Part shown: one piece after another, positions 58,379 to 64,000 of the stretch | Layout: each line of letters starts with the position of its first letter | How positions within the stretch are numbered: position 1 is the first letter of the stretch | Assembly: GCF_000423325.1 (NCBI RefSeq) | Contig: NZ_KE384007.1 | Location: 189,491-253,490 of the forward strand | Direction: 5' to 3' | DNA from: Lysobacter defluvii IMMIB APB-9 = DSM 18482 | GTDB taxonomy: Bacteria > Pseudomonadota > Gammaproteobacteria > Xanthomonadales > Xanthomonadaceae | DNA length: 64,000 nt | Position numbers and translations under genes: made by a program | Notes under the pieces: model-generated | Database searches by the model: none | The model's input: the letters and a program-made list of their open reading frames with translations, nothing else | Told to the model about the DNA's origin: nothing

Positions 58379-58442
58379 CGTCGTTCCCGCGTACGCGGGA
58401 ACCGAGGAACGCCCGTGGATGCCCGCGTGCATGGGCACGACG
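58379..58442. repeat. Family-2 palindromic repeats, diverged pair, after ETF-QO
   Basis: Two hairpins follow the ETF-QO stop directly: TTCCCGCG-TA-CGCGGGAA (58384-58401) and, 19 bases later, TGCCCGCGTGCATGGGCA (58419-58436), the latter with mismatches. CGTCGT to the left and ACGACG to the right make an outer inverted repeat spanning the whole unit. This pairs two arms head to head, like a REPIN. Confidence 0.75.
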
Positions 58443-58481
58443 ATATCGGGTGCGCGTGTCGCGATGCCTCATAAATCATCC

Positions 58482-58510
58482 CTGTAACTCGGCAACGAGT
58501 GATATACAGT
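58482..58510. promoter_or_regulatory. Nested palindrome, candidate HipB operator and promoter
   Basis: CTGTA (58482-58486) and TACAG (58505-58509) form an outer dyad; inside it ACTCG (58487-58491) and CGAGT (58496-58500) form a second dyad around GCAA. A TATACA box at 58503-58508 overlaps the right arm and lies 8 bp before the hipB ATG. HipB-type antitoxins repress their own operon through palindromes at the promoter, so this is the natural operator. Confidence 0.5.
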
Positions 58511-58516
58511 ACCTTG

Positions 58517-58834
58517 ATGAAGAGGCCCGCGGCCCGCCACTCTCCCGAGACCCTTTCCGCCACCCAGCGCCTCGGCTCCGCCCTGCGCACCGCGCGGATC
58601 CGGCGCCGCATCACCCAGCAGCAGCTGGGCGACCGCGCGGGGCTCAGCAAGCAGACCATCGGCCGGCTGGAGGCGGGTGATCCGGGCATTGCCCTCGGGA
58701 ATTTCCTGGAAGTCCTGCAGGTTCTGGAGCGCTCCTGGGCGTCCGATCTCGTCGAGATGATCGAGGACGACCGGCGCGGGCGGGCGCTTGAGAGTCAACG
58801 ACTTCCCTCCCGGGTTGTAAACGATGACTTCTGA
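58517..58834 (+). CDS. hipB: HipB-like XRE-family antitoxin/regulator
   Basis: The ATG at 58517 is preferred to a GTG 18 bp upstream that would read through the putative operator. The 105-residue protein has a classic helix-turn-helix (ALRTARIRRRITQQQLGDRAGLSKQTIGRLEAGDPG, about 24-60), in which QQQLGDRAGLSKQTIGRLE holds the recognition helix. It ends NDDF, a short tail as in HipB. The stop overlaps the downstream hipA start by 11 bp, the usual antitoxin-toxin coupling. The antitoxin is intact although the toxin is not, so it may survive as an autoregulated repressor. Confidence 0.85.
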   Translation: MKRPAARHSPETLSATQRLGSALRTARIRRRITQQQLGDRAGLSKQTIGRLEAGDPGIALGNFLEVLQVLERSWASDLVEMIEDDRRGRALESQRLPSRVVNDDF

Positions 58835-59824
58835 GCTGGACACGCTCTACGTCTTTGCCCCACGCCAGGGTGAGCACGCCCTGGCCGGCAGGCTGCGATG
58901 GAGGGAGGGTCGCGGCCGCTTCGAGTACAGCCGTGACTGGCTCGCACACCCCGACGCCTGGCCGCTGGACCCGCGCAATCTGGAGTTGCGCGACGGCCCC
59001 TTCGACACCACCCTCAACGGCGGAATCCATGGCGTATTCGCCGACGCAGGACCCGACGCATGGGGTCGCCTGCTCATCGAACACGAGCGGGGCCCGTCGG
59101 TGGCGGCGAACCCGCTGGAGATACTGAGACTGGCAAACGGCGCCGGAACGGGTGCGCTGCTCTTCTCCCAATCCCGCACCAGGCCAGCTCCGGTGCGGGC
59201 GGTAGCCACGGAGACGTCGCTTGCCGAACTCGAAGCCGCCTCCACGGCGATCGCGGCCGGGAGGCGCGCTTGGCCGAGGCGAACGGCCGAGCGGTGCTAC
59301 TGGTACAGCGCTTCGACCGGAACGCGGGTGAGCGCCTGCACTACCTGAGCCTGCACGCGTTGCTCTCCGTGGAGCGCATGTCACCGGCCGATGTGGTCGC
59401 CCCTACGGGACTGGTGAGCTACTTCGGTGCTGCCTCGTTGTACCGCCGCATCGGCGTGTCCGACGCGGGGCGTCGCATGTTCGAGCGAATGCTGTTCAAC
59501 GTGCTGATCGGCAACACCGACGATCACGCGCGCAACCATGGCCTGCTGCTCCATGCAGGCAGCTGGGATATGTCACCCGCCTTCGATCTCGTGGCGGAAG
59601 GAAAGCCGGTCCATGCCATCGGGATCGGGCTGAAGGGCCGGGAGTCTTCACTGGAAAACGCGTTCAGTGCACTTGCCTCCTACGATCTGGACGAGGACGT
59701 GGCAAGGCGGTCGCTGGAAAGCATCCAGGAAGTGCTTCATCGGGCGCCCGGGATCCTTGCCGGGGCCGGGCTTGCCGAGGGCGAGGTCGACCTGGCACTC
59801 GGCCGCATGTTTCGCACGATCTGA
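58824..59824 (+). pseudogene. hipA: Broken HipA-family kinase gene (internal deletion and frameshift)
   Basis: Two frames carry the two ends of a HipA protein. Frame 1 (from ATG 58824) gives the N-subdomain: LYVFAPRQGEHALAGRLRW, DPRNLELRDGPFDT, GVFADAGPDAWGRLLIEHE, to ETSLAELEAASTAIAAG near 59265. It then turns to nonsense and stops at 59348. A second frame, coding from about 59268, gives AVLLVQRFDRNAGERLHYLS, LFNVLIGNTDDHARNHGLLL (catalytic loop) and WDMSPAFDLV (metal-binding motif), to the stop at 59824. Together they make about 330 residues against roughly 400-440 usual. The glycine-rich ATP-binding loop (GARPK) and the conserved Lys strand (WIVKFPS) expected between the parts are missing. 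I infer a deletion of some 80-100 codons that also shifted the frame. Confidence 0.82.
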
Positions 59825-59911
59825 GCTCGAGCCGCATGGTTCGCTGGCATCGCAGCTCGGTGGCAGAATAGATCGCTGAGGCGAAGCAGGGTTCTCGGGA
59901 GTTACGGGCCA

Positions 59912-60973
59912 ATGGCTGACAAAACCTGGCTCGTAACCGGCGGCGCGGGCTTCATCGGCGGCAACTTCGTGCTCGACGCCGTCGCGTCGGGCACAAGGGT
60001 CATCAACCTCGACGCGCTGACCTATGCGGGCAACCTGGACACGCTGAAGCCGCTCGAGGGCAACCCCGGCCACGTGTTCGTCCACGGTGACATCGGCGAC
60101 CGCGCACTCCTCGCCCGGCTCCTCGCCGAACACCAGCCCGACGCGATCCTCAACTTCGCCGCCGAGAGCCACGTCGACCGCTCCATCGACGGCCCCGCCG
60201 CCTTCGTTCAGACCAACGTCGTTGGTACCCTCAACCTGCTCGAGTGCGCGCGCGACTACTGGCGCGGGCTCCCGGAGGCGCGGAAGGACGGCTTCCGGTT
60301 CCTGCACGTCTCCACCGACGAGGTCTACGGCTCGCTGGGCGACAGCGGCCGGTTCACCGAGACCACCCCCTACGCCCCCAACTCGCCCTACTCCGCGTCG
60401 AAGGCCGCGTCCGACCACCTGGTCCGCGCCTTCCACCACACCTACGGGCTGCCGGTGCTGACCACCAACTGCTCCAACAACTACGGTCCGTACCAGTTCC
60501 CGGAAAAGCTCATCCCGCTGGTGATCGCCAAGGCAGTCGCCGGCGAGCCGATCCCGGTCTATGGCGATGGCGGCAACGTGCGCGACTGGCTGTACGTGAA
60601 GGACCACTGCAACGCCATCAACCGCGTGCTCGAGGCGGGCCGCGTGGGCGAGGTCTACAACATCGGCGGTGATGCCGAGCGTCGGAACATCGAGGTGGTC
60701 GAGGCGATCTGCCACCTGCTGGACGCCCGCCACCCCCGCGACGACGGAAAGCCGCGCGCCAGCCAGATCACCTTCGTGCGGGACCGCCCCGGGCACGACC
60801 GACGCTACGCGATCGATGCGGGCAAGATCCGCAGCGAGCTGGGCTGGACCCCGGCCACCCGCTTCGAGGACGGCCTGGCGGCCACGGTCGACTGGTACCT
60901 GGCCAACACCGGGTGGACGCAGCGGATCCTCGACGGCAAGTACCGCCTGCAGCGGCTGGGCGAAGGGAGCTGA
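59912..60973 (+). CDS. rfbB: dTDP-glucose 4,6-dehydratase
   Basis: RmlB makes dTDP-4-keto-6-deoxyglucose from dTDP-glucose with bound NAD, the second step to dTDP-rhamnose. The 353-residue protein has the Rossmann motif [28 protein letters not shown], the catalytic [10 protein letters not shown] and the YSASK motif ([17 protein letters not shown]) with the Tyr and Lys of the extended SDR family. [17 protein letters not shown] and [16 protein letters not shown] are dehydratase specific. It starts the rml operon; its stop is 1 bp before the rfbA ATG. Confidence 0.97.
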   Translation: MADKTWLVTGGAGFIGGNFVLDAVASGTRVINLDALTYAGNLDTLKPLEGNPGHVFVHGDIGDRALLARLLAEHQPDAILNFAAESHVDRSIDGPAAFVQTNVVGTLNLLECARDYWRGLPEARKDGFRFLHVSTDEVYGSLGDSGRFTETTPYAPNSPYSASKAASDHLVRAFHHTYGLPVLTTNCSNNYGPYQFPEKLIPLVIAKAVAGEPIPVYGDGGNVRDWLYVKDHCNAINRVLEAGRVGEVYNIGGDAERRNIEVVEAICHLLDARHPRDDGKPRASQITFVRDRPGHDRRYAIDAGKIRSELGWTPATRFEDGLAATVDWYLANTGWTQRILDGKYRLQRLGEGS

Positions 60974-60974
60974 G

Positions 60975-61859
60975 ATGGCGCGCAAGGGCATCATCCTCGC
61001 CGGCGGGACCGGCAGCCGGCTGTGGCCGGTGACGCAGGCGATCAGCAAGCAGCTGCTGCCGGTCTACGACAAGCCGATGATCTACTACCCCCTGAGCGTG
61101 CTGATGCTGGCTGGCATCCGCGAGGTGCTGGTCATCAACACCCCGCACGAGCAGGCGCTGTTCCAGCGGCTGCTGGGGGACGGCTCGCAATGGGGCATGG
61201 AGCTGCAGTACGCCGCCCAGCCCGAGCCGAAGGGGCTGGCGCAGGCGCTGACGATCGGCCGCACGTTCCTCGACGGCCAGTCCAGCTGCCTGGTGCTCGG
61301 CGACAACATCTTCCACGGTCACGGCCTGACCGCGACGCTGCGGACCGCCGACCAGCGCCGCCAGGGCGCCACCATCTTCGGCTACCACGTGCGCGACCCG
61401 CAGCGCTACGGCGTGGCGGAGTTCGACGGCGACGGCCGCGTGGTCGGAATCGAGGAGAAGCCGGCCCGCCCCCGCTCCCACCACGCGGTGACCGGCCTGT
61501 ACTTCTACGACGACACCGCCCCGGACCGCGCCGCCGCGCTCAAGCCGTCGGCCCGCGGCGAGCTGGAGATCACCGACCTCAACCTTTCCTACCTGGCCGA
61601 CGGCGCCCTGCACATGGAGCTGCTCGGCCGGGGCGCGGCCTGGCTGGACACCGGCACCCCGAGCGCCCTGCTACAGGCAGCCGCCTTCATCGAGACCATC
61701 GAACAGCGCCAGGGCCTGCGCGTCGGCAGCCCGGAGGAGATCGCCTGGGAGAGCGGCTGGATCGACGACGCCCAGCTGCTGGCGCTGGCCGAACCCCTAC
61801 GCGCCAGCGGCTACGGCGAGTACCTCGCCGGGCTGGTCGAACGCGGGCGCATTGGCTGA
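60975..61859 (+). CDS. rfbA: Glucose-1-phosphate thymidylyltransferase
   Basis: RmlA joins dTTP and glucose 1-phosphate to dTDP-glucose, the first step of the pathway, and is normally feedback-inhibited by dTDP-rhamnose. The ATG at 60975 gives 294 residues. The nucleotide-binding start KGIILAGGTGSRLWPVT, KQLLPVYDKPMIYYPLS, the metal-binding LGDNIFHG and RYGVAEFD are all present, as is the C-terminal helical part (AWLDTGTPSALLQAAAFIE). In most xanthomonads rmlC follows; here rfbD starts 3 bp later. Confidence 0.97.
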   Translation: MARKGIILAGGTGSRLWPVTQAISKQLLPVYDKPMIYYPLSVLMLAGIREVLVINTPHEQALFQRLLGDGSQWGMELQYAAQPEPKGLAQALTIGRTFLDGQSSCLVLGDNIFHGHGLTATLRTADQRRQGATIFGYHVRDPQRYGVAEFDGDGRVVGIEEKPARPRSHHAVTGLYFYDDTAPDRAAALKPSARGELEITDLNLSYLADGALHMELLGRGAAWLDTGTPSALLQAAAFIETIEQRQGLRVGSPEEIAWESGWIDDAQLLALAEPLRASGYGEYLAGLVERGRIG

Positions 61860-61862
61860 GCC

Positions 61863-62756
61863 ATGCGCATCCTGCTGACCGGCGCGAACGGACAGCTCGG
61901 GACCGAGCTGCGCCGGAGCCTGGCTCCGCTGGGCGAGCTGGTCAGCAGCACCCGCGGCGGCACCCTGTCCGACGGCGCGGCGTGCGAGCGCGCGGACCTT
62001 GGCCAACCCGGCAGCCTGGCCGAGCTCATCGACCGGGCTCGACCGGACGTCGTGGTCAACGCGGCCGCCTACACCGCCGTCGACCGCGCGGAAAGCGAGC
62101 CGGACCTGGCCTTCCGGATCAACGCGGAAGCCGTTGGAGAACTCGCCCGCGCCTGCGCAGCGGCGGGCGCCCGGTTGATCCACTACTCCACCGACTACGT
62201 GTTCTCGGGCGAGAACGAGCGGCCCTGGCGCGAAGACGACCCGACTGGCCCGGTGAACACCTACGGTGCCAGCAAGCTGGCGGGCGAGGAGGAAATCCGC
62301 GCGAGCGGCTGCCAGCACATGATCTTCCGCATTGCCTGGGTGTACGCCGCGCACGGGCACAACTTCCTGCGGACCATGCTGCGGCTGGCCGGCGAGCGGG
62401 AGGTCATCCAGGTAGTGGATGACCAGCACGGGACGCCGACACCGGCGCATTGGGTCGCGAATGCGTCGGCGAAGGTCATTGCCGCTGGCCACAGGGGAAG
62501 CGGCACGTGGCACCTCGCGCCGCAGGGGCAGACCACGTGGTACAGGTTTGCGGACAGCATCTTTCGGATTGCTCGAGAGAAAGGACTTCCCGTCCGTTCG
62601 CAGGAGATCGCTGCAGTGTCGAGCGAGGCCTACGCGGCCGGCGCCAGCCGTCCGCGCCAGTCTGTCCTCGACAGCAGGAGGGCAAGCCTGGAACTCGGAA
62701 TCCAGCTGCCAGGATGGAGACAGGGACTGTGCGAGGTGCTGGAACAGTGCAAGTAA
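61863..62756 (+). CDS. rfbD: dTDP-4-dehydrorhamnose reductase
   Basis: RmlD reduces dTDP-4-keto-rhamnose to dTDP-L-rhamnose with NAD(P)H. The 297-residue protein begins RILLTGANGQLGTELRRSL, the Rossmann motif. It has VVNAAAYTAVDRAESEPDLAFRIN, HYSTDYVFSGENERPWREDD and NTYGASKLAGEEEI with the catalytic Tyr and Lys. QVVDDQHGTPTPAHWVA is the family substrate loop. It follows rfbA by 3 bp without rmlC, the epimerase that makes its substrate, so that enzyme must be supplied from another locus. From about 62,500 on, the sequence uses more A-ending codons than the genes upstream. Confidence 0.96.
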   Translation: MRILLTGANGQLGTELRRSLAPLGELVSSTRGGTLSDGAACERADLGQPGSLAELIDRARPDVVVNAAAYTAVDRAESEPDLAFRINAEAVGELARACAAAGARLIHYSTDYVFSGENERPWREDDPTGPVNTYGASKLAGEEEIRASGCQHMIFRIAWVYAAHGHNFLRTMLRLAGEREVIQVVDDQHGTPTPAHWVANASAKVIAAGHRGSGTWHLAPQGQTTWYRFADSIFRIAREKGLPVRSQEIAAVSSEAYAAGASRPRQSVLDSRRASLELGIQLPGWRQGLCEVLEQCK

Positions 62757-64000
62757 ACGCATCGAGGGCTCCGGCGACGCGGATCCTGCTCGTCGCCGGG
62801 GCAGTACTGCTCGTGGCTGCGGCAACAGCGTGGGCGCTTGTCATCCGGCCCGAACCTTTCAGCGACTGGCTCTACTACTGGAGGGCCGCGGAGGGCTCGG
62901 TCGCCTACGAGCGCGGAGGCGTCCTGCTGTTCGTGCTTCGCGGCTTGCAGCAGATTTCCCTTCCGCCGCACCTCGCCGCACTGGTCATCAATTCGATCTC
63001 GGCGCTCGCCATCCTCGCAGTGGCGTACCAAGCAAATGGACGACGCTTGGGGCTGCCGCTACTGCTGGTCTTTGCCTACCTGCTGGCAATCACGCCGTAC
63101 CACGCCGTGGTGCAGCTCGACCTGTCGTCGACTGCATTGCTTTGCGCGGGCATCTGGCTGCTCGCGGCGAACTGGCCGCCGGAGCGCCGAGCCTGGGCAG
63201 TAGGCCTTTCGGTAGTCCTGATGGTGTTTGCAGTCTCGAGCCGGCCACAGTTCTTCCTGATTTTGATGGTGTTCTCGGCGTTGCTTGGGCTGGCGGCTGC
63301 CATTGCCCACGCAGTTGCGCCTCCCCGCCGGCTCAAGGTCGCTGCAGCACCGCTGGTCCTGGCTGCGGGAGCGCTATTGGGCTTTGCCCTCGACTCCGCC
63401 CTGCGTGCAGAGGCGGGGCGCTCCGAGGCGGTGCGGACAAACTCGGCCGTTACCCTCTACGCAGGCCTGCTCTCATCTGGGACAACGCCCGGGACATGTG
63501 GACACTGGAGCCCAAAGGCCACGCACGACGCACGTGCGGACGCAGACCTGCCACTCCTGGAGGCCGTCCCGGCACGGTTACGGCAACAGGCGCCCGAATA
63601 CTGGCTGCAGGTGATTCGCTGCAAGGTAAGAACCATCGCTCTTCCTGATGCGTACGCCCTTTACTGGTCCCTCGGAGCGCCGGAAGGATCGAGCGAGCCG
63701 GCCGACCGGTCGGTAAATCCACACCTCCAGGCCGCAATCCCGCATCTGTACGGGTGGGAGGGCCGGGGGTACCGCGTGCTGCTCCTCCTCACCTACTTTT
63801 TCATCCTGGCGACAGCCATACGGAATGGCCGCAAAGGGAGATGGCTCGAAGCTGCGTTGCCATTGCTGTGGCTGGCGTCGTTCTGGCTCGTGCACGCGGT
63901 TTTCGAAGTACAGGCCCGGTACTTCCTGCCGCTGTTCCTCGTGCTGCCGCTGATGGCCGCGCCGGGTATGGGGGGCCTGAGTGGCGGAAGGGCGGAAAGA
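62747..64000 (+). CDS. Polytopic membrane protein, putative GT-C type glycosyltransferase, 3' end outside window
   Basis: An open frame runs without a stop from a GTG at 62747, which overlaps the rfbD end by 10 bp, to the window edge (418 codons). GAGG lies about 10 bp upstream; a GTG at 62729 is an alternative. The product has about nine hydrophobic helices. After the first helix comes the loop IRPEPFSDWLYYW, whose acidic residues stand where GT-C enzymes keep their catalytic Asp. Late in the visible part is HAVFEVQARYFLPLFLVLP, like the E-x-x-x-RY region of GT39/ArnT-like proteins. A periplasmic loop carries cysteines (GTCGHW and IRCK). Location after the rml genes suggests a role in surface glycan assembly. 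The family remains an inference. Confidence 0.7.
   Translation, partial: MQVNASRAPATRILLVAGAVLLVAAATAWALVIRPEPFSDWLYYWRAAEGSVAYERGGVLLFVLRGLQQISLPPHLAALVINSISALAILAVAYQANGRRLGLPLLLVFAYLLAITPYHAVVQLDLSSTALLCAGIWLLAANWPPERRAWAVGLSVVLMVFAVSSRPQFFLILMVFSALLGLAAAIAHAVAPPRRLKVAAAPLVLAAGALLGFALDSALRAEAGRSEAVRTNSAVTLYAGLLSSGTTPGTCGHWSPKATHDARADADLPLLEAVPARLRQQAPEYWLQVIRCKVRTIALPDAYALYWSLGAPEGSSEPADRSVNPHLQAAIPHLYGWEGRGYRVLLLLTYFFILATAIRNGRKGRWLEAALPLLWLASFWLVHAVFEVQARYFLPLFLVLPLMAAPGMGGLSGGRAER

Noticed and set aside
59060-59348. Two separate functional hip genes (split HipS/HipT arrangement)
   Set aside because: The two frames overlap out of phase, the second has no good start near its coding homology, and the ATP-binding segment is missing from both, so a deletion pseudogene is simpler. 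It remains a possible alternative and is named in the finding.

Overview
The window is GC-rich bacterial chromosome and reads as Xanthomonadaceae (order Lysobacterales), most like Lysobacter or Luteimonas. Evidence: an Xps-type type II secretion operon ordered E-F-G-H-I-J-K-L-M-N-D with no GspC gene, an Ax21-type outer membrane protein, an SMF-1-like chaperone-usher fimbrial operon, and dense palindromic repeats. The genus is inferred from gene content only. I see no rRNA, tRNA, insertion sequence or CRISPR array.

Layout. 1-9 kb: the tail of a uracil-DNA glycosylase family gene; the minus-strand operon ribE-ribB(X)-ribH-nusB-thiL behind an FMN riboswitch; an Ax21-like gene on the plus strand; and a second minus-strand operon glyA-lipoprotein-nrdR-ribD. 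9-16.4 kb: ettA, then a fimbrial operon on the minus strand (pilin, chaperone, usher, tip protein) with a short pilin-like gene divergent from it. 16.4-20 kb: pyrF, an NCS2 purine permease and pncB. 20-32 kb: the type II secretion operon, whose last gene (gspD) overlaps two glycosyltransferase genes. 32-51 kb: housekeeping genes purL, dsbC, xerD, lptG/lptF, pepA-holC-valS, pssA-(holD-like)-rimI and proS. 51-58 kb: an H-NS-like gene, a ThrE-type exporter, a four-gene MCE/Mla lipid transport operon and ETF-ubiquinone oxidoreductase. 58-64 kb: hipB with a broken hipA, rmlB-rmlA-rmlD without rmlC, and the start of a polytopic membrane protein that runs off the window.

How the genes work together. 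ribD, ribE, ribH and ribB make riboflavin, but the RibA half of the RibBA-like protein has lost its catalytic residues, so GTP cyclohydrolase II must be encoded elsewhere. Envelope biogenesis dominates the rest: LPS export (lptFG), phospholipid synthesis (pssA), lipid trafficking (mla), disulfide isomerisation (dsbC), secretion (gsp), fimbriae and surface sugars (rml, glycosyltransferases).

Most notable observation: one composite palindromic repeat occurs four times between 34.6 and 51.7 kb. Two copies lie in frame inside the essential genes purL and valS, both read in the same frame to give the peptide [15 protein letters not shown]. A third copy sits in the valS leader and includes its Shine-Dalgarno sequence. 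This resembles the protein-coding palindromic elements known from Rickettsia, in an unrelated lineage.
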